Translations under genes and position numbers: made by a program
Source of the DNA: DATARN01 sp963851105
GTDB lineage: Bacteria > Actinomycetota > Acidimicrobiia > Acidimicrobiales > Palsa-688
DNA: 64,000 bases
Reading direction: 5' to 3'
Assembly (NCBI GenBank): GCA_963851105.1
Contig: CAWKNP010000002.1
Span: forward strand, 124,001 to 188,000
The notes under the pieces: generated by a model
The model's database searches: none
What the model was told of the DNA's origin: nothing
The model's input: only the letters and a program-made list of their open reading frames with translations
Part shown: positions 24,730 to 33,337 of the stretch, in pieces
How the letters are laid out: each line of letters starts with the position of its first letter
Numbering within the stretch: the stretch's first letter is position 1

Positions 24730-25137
24730 TCAGCCGATCTTGCCGGTGGCCCATTGGTCCTGCGCCGCCTGGCTGGCTTCGTCATAGCCGCCGGCGGGAG
24801 TGGGACCCGTGGGTTCGTTCACCGAGGCCGCCGAAGCGGCGGCCGCGGCTGCCGGCGCGCTGGCGAGGGACTCGGTGTAGGCCTTCATCAACTCGTTGGC
24901 CTTGCGGTGCATCTCGGCGTACTCGGGCCCGTAAAGGAACGGTAGGTCGGGGAGGGGTTGGCCGCCGATCGACCACTCGTACAGCGGCGTCTCCTCGATG
25001 ATGCAGTAGGTGTACGGCCGGGCGACGTCGCCGACCACGCTGATGAAGGTGTCCGTCATCTTCTTCAGAAGATCGCGCTTCTGCTCATCGCTGGTCAGAA
25101 CGACGCCCTTGATGACCTTGACGGTAATGATTGGCAC
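24730..25137 (-). CDS. Tautomerase-superfamily protein with Ala-rich tail
   Basis: 135 residues. The first 75 form a 4-oxalocrotonate tautomerase-like unit: Pro directly after the initiator Met (MPIITVKVIKG), which becomes the catalytic N-terminal amine, then SDEQKRDLLKKMTDTF and the strand YTYCIIEETPLYEW. The usual protein is 60-80 residues; here about 60 more follow, mostly Ala/Ser/Pro, probably disordered. Tautomerases isomerise unsaturated keto acids, which fits a ring-cleavage or polyketide-like pathway, but the substrate is not known. It lies 12 bp upstream of the SnoaL-like gene. Confidence 0.8.
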   Translation of the reverse strand: MPIITVKVIKGVVLTSDEQKRDLLKKMTDTFISVVGDVARPYTYCIIEETPLYEWSIGGQPLPDLPFLYGPEYAEMHRKANELMKAYTESLASAPAAAAAASAASVNEPTGPTPAGGYDEASQAAQDQWATGKIG

Positions 25138-25179
25138 GACTACTCCTCTCGTCCCCGTGAGGGGGATTCCTGCGGAAAA

Positions 25180-25587
25180 CTAGGCCCAGAACGCGTCGTA
25201 CTGCGCAGTGCCGTCGGCGAAGATGCCGCCCTTGCCGGCGATGACCTTGCCGTCGCGCCAGCGCAGCACGTGGGCGACGTCGATGTTGAGCTTGCGGCTC
25301 GGGTCGTGCGCCCTGGTGCCCTGGTTGTTGGTGACATCGCAGGAGTAGTCGTCGTTGGTCAGCACCGTGATCGCCTGCATGTGGAAGCTTCCACCACTGA
25401 GCTCGCCGACGTGCTGCATGAAGGACAGAAACTCGCCCCGGCCATGCTTCCAACCGGAGAGCTGGTTGTGACCGGGGACCAACCAGACCATGTCCTCGTC
25501 CCAGTACTTCTCGATCTCTTGCGCGTCGCCCGAGGCCAGCGCTTCGTAGGCCTTGGTCACCCTTTCGGGCGTCACATTCTTTGACAT
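25180..25587 (-). CDS. SnoaL-like (NTF2-fold) protein, single domain
   Basis: 135 residues: RVTKAYEALASGDAQEIEKYWDEDMVWLVPGHNQLSGWKHGRGEFLSFMQ, a pattern of the SnoaL_2/limonene-epoxide-hydrolase-like group in which PGxNxLSG precedes the first strand. The end, HVLRWRDGKVIAGKGGIFADGTAQYDAFWA, is typical. ATG 25587 is preferred to upstream codons because GGGGGCG lies just before it. The same PGH..LSG motif appears in the divergent gene at 25808, so these two are close relatives. Confidence 0.82.
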   Translation of the reverse strand: MSKNVTPERVTKAYEALASGDAQEIEKYWDEDMVWLVPGHNQLSGWKHGRGEFLSFMQHVGELSGGSFHMQAITVLTNDDYSCDVTNNQGTRAHDPSRKLNIDVAHVLRWRDGKVIAGKGGIFADGTAQYDAFWA

Positions 25588-25807
25588 CGTCGCCCCCATC
25601 TTCGTCCGTGTGTGCCACGCCCGCGAGTGGGCGTGAGATCCGGTGTCAGCCAAGAAGACCGCTGATCTTCACCTTGCGGATCGCCGCTCGATCGTACCAG
25701 CCCGATGCGCCATTGGCGAGGGGTGGAGAGGGCACTTTCGGCGTCATTCTTCGCCGGTCTTCGATAACCTGACGAGGCCTAGGGGACCAGCGAAGGGACG
25801 GAAACAA

Positions 25808-26227
25808 GTGGCTAACACAGACCTGATAGCGAAGATGTACGAGCTGTTCGGAAAGGGGGACATGGACGGTATCAAGGCGGACGTTTTCCACTCTGACATC
25901 GTGTGGCACATGCCCGGCCACCACCCCTTAAGCGGCAACATGGTGGGTGCCGATTCGGTCATCGCGTTCTTCGGGGCGTTGTTCAAGATGGGCATCCGGG
26001 TAGACAACGCCCATTTCGGAGAGCTTGACGATGGCACCGTCATCGAGCGCCACATGGGCCACGGCGAGCTCGACGGTGTAGAGATCCCGCTGCCGACGTG
26101 TACCTCCTACGAGATCGTGGACGGCAAGATTCACAGCGTCCAGGTGCACAGTGCCGTCCAGCACGATGTCGACCGGTTGATGTGGGGCCGGGTCCCGCTC
26201 AAGGACATCCCCGAGCGGCTGGCCTAA
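25808..26227 (+). CDS. SnoaL-like (NTF2-fold) protein, single domain
   Basis: 139 residues, GTG start at 25808. IAKMYELFGKGDMDGIKADVFHSDIVWHMPGHHPLSGNMVGADSVIAFF matches the gene at 25180 in its PGHxxLSG motif. The C-terminus ends DRLMWGRVPLKDIPERLA. It is transcribed alone to the right and ends at a strong hairpin, between two leftward groups. Confidence 0.82.
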   Translation: MANTDLIAKMYELFGKGDMDGIKADVFHSDIVWHMPGHHPLSGNMVGADSVIAFFGALFKMGIRVDNAHFGELDDGTVIERHMGHGELDGVEIPLPTCTSYEIVDGKIHSVQVHSAVQHDVDRLMWGRVPLKDIPERLA

Positions 26228-26240
26228 ACCCGCGGTCCAC

Positions 26241-26283
26241 GCCCAGCGCCGGCGCCTCGTGGGCGCCGGCGTCCGGGCTGGGC
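26241..26283. terminator. Bidirectional terminator hairpin
   Basis: CGCCGGCGCC (26247-26256) and GGCGCCGGCG (26262-26271) form a perfect 10-bp stem with a 5-nt loop, extended by outer arms GCCCAGC/GCTGGGC. It lies between two converging SnoaL-like genes and can serve both. Confidence 0.75.
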
Positions 26284-26296
26284 TACCAGAGCCGGC

Positions 26297-26638
26297 TCAA
26301 GCCGGGTGGACACCGGTGAAGTGATGGGAGATCTTCCCGTCGCGCATGAGCCAGGCGTCGTAGACACCCACGGTCCCGAGATCAGTCTTGACCGTGGCCT
26401 CGAAGAACACGCTGTCGTCGGTCTCGACGAAGTGATCGGTGGACAGCACGTCGATGGTGCCAAGCATCTTCACGTAGCCCCGGAAATACTCCTTCAACGG
26501 GCCATTGCCCTTGACGACGACATTGAACGAGATGAGTTGCGCATCGTCGGTGTAGTGCTCGTCGATCAGGCGATCGATGTCGGCCGCCTGCAGGATCCGG
26601 ATCTGCTCCTCATAGAACTCGCGCTTCGGGCTCGCCAT
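26297..26638 (-). CDS. SnoaL-like (NTF2-fold) protein, short
   Basis: 113 residues: REFYEEQIRILQAADIDRLIDEHYTDDAQLISFNVVVKGNGPLKEYFRGYVKML, then VFFEATVKTDLGTVGVYDAWLMRDGKISHHFTGVHP. This NTF2-like form is close to the SnoaL_3/4 group. It ends a leftward series 26 bp after the AGE-STAS gene. ATG 26638 is preceded by a weak GAAAGG-type ribosome site on the minus strand. Confidence 0.78.
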   Translation of the reverse strand: MASPKREFYEEQIRILQAADIDRLIDEHYTDDAQLISFNVVVKGNGPLKEYFRGYVKMLGTIDVLSTDHFVETDDSVFFEATVKTDLGTVGVYDAWLMRDGKISHHFTGVHPA

Positions 26639-26664
26639 GGCTGACCTTTCCGGTGTGCTCGTCG

Positions 26665-28848
26665 TTACGGGTGCGGGGGAAGTTCGGAAACGTGGGTCAG
26701 GCGGAGGAACTGGCCGCCCGATTCCACCAGGCTGTCGGAGTTGCGGAACATCTCCGAGATGTCTTCGTTCGCCCCGACGACATAGACGGTGTCGTCCATC
26801 TCGAGCTTGGACCGGTAGAAGAGCAGCTCGTTCATGGCCTGGCTCGACATCGACACCAGGTCGGTGACGATCAGGACCGTCCGGGTCGGGCGATCGGCTA
26901 CGACCCGTTCGAGGTCCCGGCGGAACGGCGCCAGCCCCTCGGCGTCGAGGACGCCTTTCAGGGTCAGCAACGCCCGCCCGTTGACGAACTCGTAGTTGCA
27001 CTCGAACTTCGCGCCCGCGGGAACGATGCGCACCTTGACCCGGACTTCTTTGTCGGGGGGAAGGTTGACGGTGAGGGCTTCGGCATCGAAGTCTTCGTAC
27101 GGCTCGCCGTCGACCCACACCGATTCCAGGCGGATGCTGCCCGGCGGCAGCAGGTCGGGGGCGACGCGGAGGATCCCATCGGCGAAAGAGTTGGCCTTGG
27201 GCTTGAAGTGCAGTTCCAGCGGCTCCTCGGTCTGGAGCAGATTGGTGTACACCGCGGCCAGGTAACACAGCTCGATGGAATGGTACCCCGACATCGAGTG
27301 GCTGCCCTTCAGGCGCTCGTTGCCCAGCAAGTAGGGGATCCCGTTGGCCAGGACGTTGAAGTAGATACCGCCTTCGTCGTGGTCGAGGAACATGGCGTTG
27401 TAATACGCCGCCGCTTCCCGGGCCTGGCGGCGGTGCTCGGGGTTGGCCAAGGTGCCCGCCAGGATCATGTAGGCCAGGATCGCCTGTTCCTGCTGCCACC
27501 AGGCCTTGCGGTCGTGCCACACGAAGCGGTGCCGTTCGCGCCCCGGGGCCACGGTGCGCTCGACGACGTCGTACCAACCGCCGCGCTGCTGGTCACTGCC
27601 GACCCCCGGCATCACGGCCGCGATCTTGTTGGCCAGGGCCACATAGGCTTCGTTCGGCCGGCGGTTGTTGATTCGCATGAGGTTCCAGGCGATCTTGAGG
27701 TTGTGCCCGACGACCGCGTTGTCCTGCTGCCAGCCCCAGCGCCGGTCGGCGCTCCAGTCCTCGTGGAAACGCTCCTGGACGAACGGGCTGTGGGCGTCGT
27801 CGGGGAAGCGCGCCACGATGGTGTCACCGGTGTTCACGAGGAAGTCCTCGAGATCCTGGCGACCGGTGGCCAGGACGGCGTTGATCAGGAACGCCGGGGC
27901 GTGGTCGCCAACCGAGTTCCAGTTCTTGCGGGCCCGGTTGTGGCCCAGGCTGTCTTCGCGGGGGCTGAAGGTGACGGGGTCGACGTGGGAGAAGTAGCCG
28001 CCCTTCTCGTAGTCCCGGAAGAAATGGTCGAACAACTTGACGGTCTTGTCGATGTCGCTCAGGATCCGCTGGTCGCCGGTGATGCGGAACGTCTGGGTGG
28101 GACCGGCCAAGGCGTAGATCTGCTCGTACATCGGAATGGCGTCGTAGTCGTCGCCGAACGAGGAGGCGTAGATCTTCCGCTCGCTGGTGGCCGAGCGGTC
28201 GATGGCGTGGTACCAGAACACCACGCCTTCGGCCTCGTCGGTGCCGCGCAGGTTGTCCCGGAGATACTCCACCCCGGCCTCGGCCGCTTCCAGGAAGCGA
28301 TCCTCACCGGTGAGGAGGTAGGTGCTGGCCAGCCCGTAGATGAGCCGGGAGATGGTGTCGGTCTCCTGGCGGTAGTCCGGGGCGACGTAGTCGGGGGTGT
28401 GCATGCCGCTCAGGCTGAGCTTGGTGCGGTAGTTGTTCCAGTCGTACTTCCCGTCGGGGAACTGGCCCCGCAGGTAGAAGTCGGCGACCGCCCGGGCCTG
28501 GTTGACCCACCAGTCGGGCTTCTCGAAGGCGAACTCGTTGCGCTCGTTGGTCGGGAAGACCATCTGCTTGACCTCGAAGCGATGACCACCGACCTCGGAA
28601 TAGAACACCCCGTACACGAACACGAAGCGCTCCGGCTGCAACATGTCGCGCATCTGACCCGTCCGGTCGACGTAGTCCTCGCCGAAGTTGCGCACTCCCG
28701 AGGCGAAGGTGTTCGCCGTCAGGCTGACCGTGAACTCCCGGCCATCGCTTGTCCGGATACCGAATGCGTCGCTGTCGTCGTCGAAGCTGGTTACGTAACC
28801 GGCGATGGTGTCAGAGAACGTGAAGTCAATGTTGTCGACATCCGTCAT
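26665..28848 (-). CDS. AGE-like (alpha/alpha)6-barrel protein fused to a STAS-like domain
   Basis: 727 residues in three parts. Residues 1-100 are a beta-rich region (IAGYVTSFDDDSDAFGIRTSDG). Residues about 105-610 form an (alpha/alpha)6 barrel of the N-acylglucosamine 2-epimerase/cellobiose epimerase type, with repeated helix pairs and aromatic clusters (WGWQQDNAVVGHNLKIAWNL, HDRKAWWQQEQAILAYM). Residues about 620-715 look like a STAS domain (ALLTLKGVLDAEGLAPFRRDL, TVLIVTDLVSMSSQAMNELL, VVGANEDISEMF), a module normally found in anti-sigma antagonists. The start overlaps the glgX stop (ATGA), tying it to glucan metabolism. Substrate unknown. Confidence 0.75.
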   Translation of the reverse strand: MTDVDNIDFTFSDTIAGYVTSFDDDSDAFGIRTSDGREFTVSLTANTFASGVRNFGEDYVDRTGQMRDMLQPERFVFVYGVFYSEVGGHRFEVKQMVFPTNERNEFAFEKPDWWVNQARAVADFYLRGQFPDGKYDWNNYRTKLSLSGMHTPDYVAPDYRQETDTISRLIYGLASTYLLTGEDRFLEAAEAGVEYLRDNLRGTDEAEGVVFWYHAIDRSATSERKIYASSFGDDYDAIPMYEQIYALAGPTQTFRITGDQRILSDIDKTVKLFDHFFRDYEKGGYFSHVDPVTFSPREDSLGHNRARKNWNSVGDHAPAFLINAVLATGRQDLEDFLVNTGDTIVARFPDDAHSPFVQERFHEDWSADRRWGWQQDNAVVGHNLKIAWNLMRINNRRPNEAYVALANKIAAVMPGVGSDQQRGGWYDVVERTVAPGRERHRFVWHDRKAWWQQEQAILAYMILAGTLANPEHRRQAREAAAYYNAMFLDHDEGGIYFNVLANGIPYLLGNERLKGSHSMSGYHSIELCYLAAVYTNLLQTEEPLELHFKPKANSFADGILRVAPDLLPPGSIRLESVWVDGEPYEDFDAEALTVNLPPDKEVRVKVRIVPAGAKFECNYEFVNGRALLTLKGVLDAEGLAPFRRDLERVVADRPTRTVLIVTDLVSMSSQAMNELLFYRSKLEMDDTVYVVGANEDISEMFRNSDSLVESGGQFLRLTHVSELPPHP

Positions 28849-30968
28849 TTCGCAGCCTTCCTTCCCGCCTTCTTCTGGGCGATCTTCTGAGAAGCCAGGA
28901 CGACCACGCTGCGGTCGCTGGCCAGGTAGGTGCTTCCGTCGATCGCGGTTTCCGAGCCGGGATCGGCGATGTCCTCGGGTGAGGGCATGGAGGTGTCAAC
29001 GGCGCGTACCCAGCGGTAGCCGTCAAGTTGCGGCAATTCGAACTCGAGCGCGTCGTGGTACATGTTGAAAATCACATGCAGGTCGGCGTCGGCGCCGAAG
29101 CCGCCCAGGGTGAAGGAGAGCACCCGTGTCTCGGGATCGTTCCATCCTGGCTGCCCCAGCCGGCAGCCGTGCCAGGCGACGTCGACCAGACCGCGGTCGT
29201 TGACCCGGCCGTCGAAGAAGTCGGGGTGGCGGAGGGTGGCGAACCGCTTGCGTAGTGCGATCATGGCGGCGGTGAAGCGGACCAGGTCGGCGTTCTTGTC
29301 CGGGAGGGTCCAGTCGTACCAGCTGATCTCGTTGTCGAGGCAATAGGCGTTGTTGTTGCCGTTCTGGGTGCGGGCGAACTCGTCGCCGCCGAGCATCATC
29401 GGCACACCCCGGCTGAGCAGCAGGATGGTCATGAAGTTTTTCATCTGCCGGCGCCGCAACGCCTGTATCTGGGGATCGTCGGTCGGGCCCTCGACACCAC
29501 AGTTCCAACTGGCGTTGTCGTCGTTGCCGTCGCGGTTGTTCTCGCCGTTCGCGTCGTTGTGCTTGCCGTTGTAACTGACCAGGTCGTTCAGCGTGAAACC
29601 GTCGTGGCACGTGATGAAGTTGATGCTGTTGATGGGTAGTTCCATCTCGGCGCCAAACAGGTCCTGGCTGCCACCGATGCGGGTGGCGACCGCGCCCACG
29701 ATCCCGGCGTCGCCCTTCACGAAGCGCCGAATCTGGTCGCGGTAGGGCCCGTTCCATTCGCACCACCGCTCACCGGGGAACTGGCCCACCTGGTAGAGAC
29801 CGCCCGCGTCCCACGCCTCGGCGATGACCTTGGTCTCGGCCAGGGTCCGGGACAGTTCGATGTTCCACAGCACCGGCGGCACCGACATCGGCGCACCGTC
29901 GGGGCCGCGCGACAGCACCGAGCCGAGATCGAACCGGAACCCGTCCACGTGCTGCTCCGTCACCCAGTATTCGAGGGCCTCGATGATGTACTTGGTCACG
30001 ACGGGATGGTTGGCGTTGAAGGTATTGCCGCAGCCCGAGTAGTCCATGTAGTACTGCTTGTCGTATGGCACGAGGTGGTAGTAGGCGGGATTGGCCATGC
30101 CTCGGAAGCTGATCGTGGGACCGTTCTGGTTGCCTTCACCGGTGTGGTTGAAGACCACGTCGAGGATCACTTCGATGCCCGCCGCGTGCAGTGCCTTGAC
30201 CATGTCTCGGAACTCGTGGGGGTGGCCGCCGGTGGTCGGGTCGATGCAATACGACGATTGCGGGGCGAAATGGGCGTAGGGGTCATAGCCCCAGTAATTC
30301 CGCAGCTCGTGACCGTCGGCGTTGGTCCGCAGCACCTGCCGTTCGTCGAAGTCGAAGATCGGGAGCAGCTCGACGGCGGTGACGCCGAGCGACTTCAGGT
30401 AGGGGATCTTCTCGGTGATCCCGTCGAAGGTTCCCGGGTGGGCCACGCCCGCCGAGCCGTCGGCGGTGAAGCCCCGGACATGCATCTCGTAGATGACCGA
30501 ATCCTGGAGGGGGATGTTGAGGGGCTGGTCGCCCTCCCAGTTGTAGGACTGCAGGGACGTCACGACGCTGCGCATCGAGGTGGCCACATTGTCTGCGTTC
30601 CCGAGGGCCGACTCCCGGTCCCAGAGGTTGTTGATGTGCGCCCGGGCGTACGGGTCGATCAGGACCTTGTTGCGGTTGAACCGGCAGCCGCTGGCACTGG
30701 CATCGGAGGGCCCATCCATGCGATAGGCGTACGCCTGGCCGGCGCTGACGCCGCGCACATGGGCGTGCCAGAAGTAGAAGCTCTTGTTGACCGCGGGATC
30801 GAGGACGATCGTGCGGGCCGGCTCTGTGGCCTGGTCATCGGAGAAAAGCAGGAGCTCGACCGATGTGGCCATCTCCGAGTAGACCGAGAAATTGACTCCG
30901 TCGCCGTCCACCGTCGCCCCCAATGGCTGAGGGTGACCAGCGGTTACATCCTGTTGGGCTTGCCCCAC
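28845..30968 (-). CDS. glgX: Glycogen debranching enzyme (isoamylase-type, GH13)
   Basis: Hydrolyses alpha-1,6 branches of glycogen or limit dextrin in the cytoplasm. 707 residues: an N-terminal CBM48-like domain (ATVDGDGVNFSVYSEMATSVELLLF), then the GH13 barrel with VILDVVFNHTGEG (region I), DGFRFDLGSVL with the nucleophile Asp (region II), KVIAEAWDAGG with the acid Glu (region III) and FITCHDGFTLNDLVSY (region IV). The C-terminal tail is Lys/Ala-rich. The GTG start has GAGG upstream. glgC lies about 9 kb away. Confidence 0.95.
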   Translation of the reverse strand: MGQAQQDVTAGHPQPLGATVDGDGVNFSVYSEMATSVELLLFSDDQATEPARTIVLDPAVNKSFYFWHAHVRGVSAGQAYAYRMDGPSDASASGCRFNRNKVLIDPYARAHINNLWDRESALGNADNVATSMRSVVTSLQSYNWEGDQPLNIPLQDSVIYEMHVRGFTADGSAGVAHPGTFDGITEKIPYLKSLGVTAVELLPIFDFDERQVLRTNADGHELRNYWGYDPYAHFAPQSSYCIDPTTGGHPHEFRDMVKALHAAGIEVILDVVFNHTGEGNQNGPTISFRGMANPAYYHLVPYDKQYYMDYSGCGNTFNANHPVVTKYIIEALEYWVTEQHVDGFRFDLGSVLSRGPDGAPMSVPPVLWNIELSRTLAETKVIAEAWDAGGLYQVGQFPGERWCEWNGPYRDQIRRFVKGDAGIVGAVATRIGGSQDLFGAEMELPINSINFITCHDGFTLNDLVSYNGKHNDANGENNRDGNDDNASWNCGVEGPTDDPQIQALRRRQMKNFMTILLLSRGVPMMLGGDEFARTQNGNNNAYCLDNEISWYDWTLPDKNADLVRFTAAMIALRKRFATLRHPDFFDGRVNDRGLVDVAWHGCRLGQPGWNDPETRVLSFTLGGFGADADLHVIFNMYHDALEFELPQLDGYRWVRAVDTSMPSPEDIADPGSETAIDGSTYLASDRSVVVLASQKIAQKKAGRKAAK

Positions 30969-31141
30969 GATCGTTACCTCAAATCAGTTCGCGCGTTCGT
31001 ATCGCCCCGGTTGAATCCTAGCTGTCGGGACTGCATCCGAGTACGCCGACGACACGCCCGCCGTCCGCCGACGACGCCGACCACCCGCCCCGACAGTACC
31101 AACCCAGAGCGTCGTTTGCTGGGCGATGATGTGCTGACCAG

Positions 31142-32269
31142 CTACGCGAGCGCGGCGCCGAAGCTTTCGTAGACCCGTCCTTCTTCCTCCGCCAGCCGCT
31201 GACCGCTGCGCAACTGGTAGGGAGAAATGCCCCCTTTTTCCCAGGGTCCGACCGACCCCGCGCGGATGGCCCGGTCCGCCTTCGGGGTCATCTTCAGCTC
31301 CCGGCGGGCCTCTTCCACCGAAGCATCGGCGTAGAGGAACCAGTCGATGCCCATGAGATCGACGCCGCAGAGGGCGCCGCGGCGCATGGCGTCGCCGAGG
31401 CGCGCCGGCATCCCCTGCTTGGACAGGTGTCCCTTGTCGGCCTGGAACAGCCCGGCCCCCGACTCGATGAAGCCGGTCTCGAACAGCCCGATCACCATGG
31501 CCAGCAGGGAGAAACCCTTGAAGTCGGGGATGGCCCGGCCGATGAGGCCGAACACCTCGATCTCCGACTCGACCGTCGTGCCGAAGTCCGCCAGGATGTG
31601 CACCCAGTCGTGTTGGGCGAGGTAGGGCGGTGCGCTGCCCGGCAGGCCGGGATAGTTGAAGCCGCGCGAGCGGTAGAACTTGGTCACCTGGAGCCCGAGC
31701 GACCCGGGGGGGCATTTCTCCAAGGCGGCCCACCGAGAGGCCAGGTCGGGGTCGCTGGTGTCGGGATCCCACGCCTGGTGCAGCTTGGCCGAGGTGTGCA
31801 GGACATCGCAGCGGTCGGGGTTCCAGTCGGCGGTGTAGCCGTTACGTTCGAAGTCGGTCAGGGCCAGCCCGAGGCTGCCCTTGGCGAAGTCCCGGGTCAC
31901 CTCGATCATGCCTTCCTCGACGCCGAGCTCCTCCGCGAAGCGCTCGACGCGCTCGGACACCTCGTCGGGCAGCGGCATGAGCACCATCTCGCCGAGCAGC
32001 ATGATCTGCACGATCCGGGTGCGGAATTCCCGGTTGCGCAAGGCCAGGCCCTGGGCGAACTCCTCGTGCCCGATGGGCTCGACCTCGGCGCAATAGATCG
32101 GGAATCCGGTCATCGACTCGAAGACGGCCTGCAGCAGCAGGTCCTGCAGGGAGGTGAGCCCGGTGGACGGTTGAACGGCGGTGACGATCCCACGCGCCAG
32201 GAGGTCGACCTCCTCGGCGTCGGGCGGGACCTGCTTGGCTTCGGAGTCCGACGGGAACGGTACCGGCAA
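31142..32269 (-). CDS. Coq4-like protein
   Basis: 375 residues. The central part contains HDWVHILADFGTTVESE (about 219-235), which fits the Coq4 metal-binding pattern HD-x2-H-x11-E exactly, followed by a helical EVFGLIGRAIPDFKGFSLLAMVIG as in Coq4. Coq4 binds ubiquinone precursors and removes C1 in eukaryotes; bacterial relatives occur next to various redox genes. The N-terminal 150 residues are extra compared with Coq4. In this context it could bind a lipophilic pathway intermediate. A 173-bp gap separates it from glgX. Confidence 0.6.
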   Translation of the reverse strand: MPVPFPSDSEAKQVPPDAEEVDLLARGIVTAVQPSTGLTSLQDLLLQAVFESMTGFPIYCAEVEPIGHEEFAQGLALRNREFRTRIVQIMLLGEMVLMPLPDEVSERVERFAEELGVEEGMIEVTRDFAKGSLGLALTDFERNGYTADWNPDRCDVLHTSAKLHQAWDPDTSDPDLASRWAALEKCPPGSLGLQVTKFYRSRGFNYPGLPGSAPPYLAQHDWVHILADFGTTVESEIEVFGLIGRAIPDFKGFSLLAMVIGLFETGFIESGAGLFQADKGHLSKQGMPARLGDAMRRGALCGVDLMGIDWFLYADASVEEARRELKMTPKADRAIRAGSVGPWEKGGISPYQLRSGQRLAEEEGRVYESFGAALA

Positions 32270-32311
32270 TGCAATCCCCCAGGTGAGTGGCGCTTGGGGT
32301 GATTTTACCCG

Positions 32312-32743
32312 TCAGTCCACGATTGGCGGCGGGTCGTCCTGATCGACGTAGCCGTGGTTGAGCTCGATGATATTGCCTTCAGGATCCGCGACCCAGGCGG
32401 TGCGCTCGCCCACGATGAACTCGCTGAAATCGATCGGCCCGAGGGTCACCTGGGCGTCGTCGCCGAGCTCGGCCAACTTGGCGTCGAGGTCGTCGACGAG
32501 GAAGGCGATGTGGCGCCAGCCGGAGTAGTCCTGTCCGGCGCCGGCCACCTTGGGGGCGGGGAGCGCCTCGGTGGACTTGAACAGCTCGAGGTAGGTGTTG
32601 CCAAGCCCGATCATGACCACCTGTCCGGGGCCCGGGGCGTACACCCGCTTGCGCTCGAAGCCGAAATGCTTGCAGTACCACCGTTCGATGGCGATGGGGT
32701 CCTCGCACGACATCCCGACGTGATGAATGGCCGATGCTGCCAC
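32312..32743 (-). CDS. VOC (glyoxalase/dioxygenase fold) protein
   Basis: 143 residues with a vicinal oxygen chelate fold. IHHVGMSCEDPIAIERWYCKHFGFE gives the first metal His, WRHIAFLVDDLDAKLAEL the second, and WVADPEGNIIELNHGY the Glu at the end. Members are glyoxalases, dioxygenases or epimerases; the exact reaction cannot be told. It lies in the leftward series 27 bp after the DJ-1-like gene. Confidence 0.85.
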   Translation of the reverse strand: MAASAIHHVGMSCEDPIAIERWYCKHFGFERKRVYAPGPGQVVMIGLGNTYLELFKSTEALPAPKVAGAGQDYSGWRHIAFLVDDLDAKLAELGDDAQVTLGPIDFSEFIVGERTAWVADPEGNIIELNHGYVDQDDPPPIVD

Positions 32744-32770
32744 GCCTTCTCCTCTCCGCTCGGTTCGGGC

Positions 32771-33337
32771 CTAGTGGGCCAGGATCTCGATGATTTTGTG
32801 GGCGAACAGGTGGCAGTGGCCTCCGGATCGCCCGGTGACCAGGTCGCCGTCGACGACGACATCTTCGTCGACATAGATCGCGCCCATGTTCTTCACGTCG
32901 CCCAGCAGGTTGTTGTGGGCCACCACCGATCGGCCTCGGACCAGTTCCGGCGCGGGCGCCACCAGCCACATGCCGTGGCAGATGATCCCCTTGAGAATCG
33001 TCGGTTCGGCGAAGACCCGCTTCAAGAACTCGGTGGCGGGGGGGAGCTTGTTGATGTCCTCGGTGTAGCGCAGCCGGTCCGAGACCATCCCCGAGGGCAC
33101 GATCACCGCGTCGTACTCCCGCAGTGCGTCGTCGTCCATGTCCTCGAAGCTCTCATGGCACTCGAAGGGGTTCTTCCACTCGTGGCCGGTGAAGGTGATC
33201 GAGGATTGACCCCACATGCGGGTGAGGAAATGGAGGTCGATGCCCTCTTCGGGGAATCGGCGGGCGTAGTAGTAGATCTCCGGTTCGTAGAAGTCGCTCT
33301 CGATGAGGACCGCCACCTTCTTGCCGGCGAGGCTCAT
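32771..33337 (-). CDS. DJ-1/PfpI-family protein, short form
   Basis: 188 residues of the class I glutamine-amidotransferase-like fold: VAVLIESDFYEPEIYYYARRF at the start with the conserved Glu, YDAVIVPSGMVSDRLR, and the nucleophile elbow GIICHGMWLVAPA, whose Cys is followed by His as in PfpI-type members. The family includes glyoxalase III, chaperones and proteases. The start ATG overlaps the GMC oxidoreductase stop (ATGA), so it is co-translated with it. Confidence 0.85.
   Translation of the reverse strand: MSLAGKKVAVLIESDFYEPEIYYYARRFPEEGIDLHFLTRMWGQSSITFTGHEWKNPFECHESFEDMDDDALREYDAVIVPSGMVSDRLRYTEDINKLPPATEFLKRVFAEPTILKGIICHGMWLVAPAPELVRGRSVVAHNNLLGDVKNMGAIYVDEDVVVDGDLVTGRSGGHCHLFAHKIIEILAH

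Noticed and set aside
26653..28890. 745-codon plus-strand frame opposite the AGE-STAS gene
   Set aside because: Antisense shadow; it starts and ends with the real gene and reads as Val/Gly/Asp repeats without a domain.
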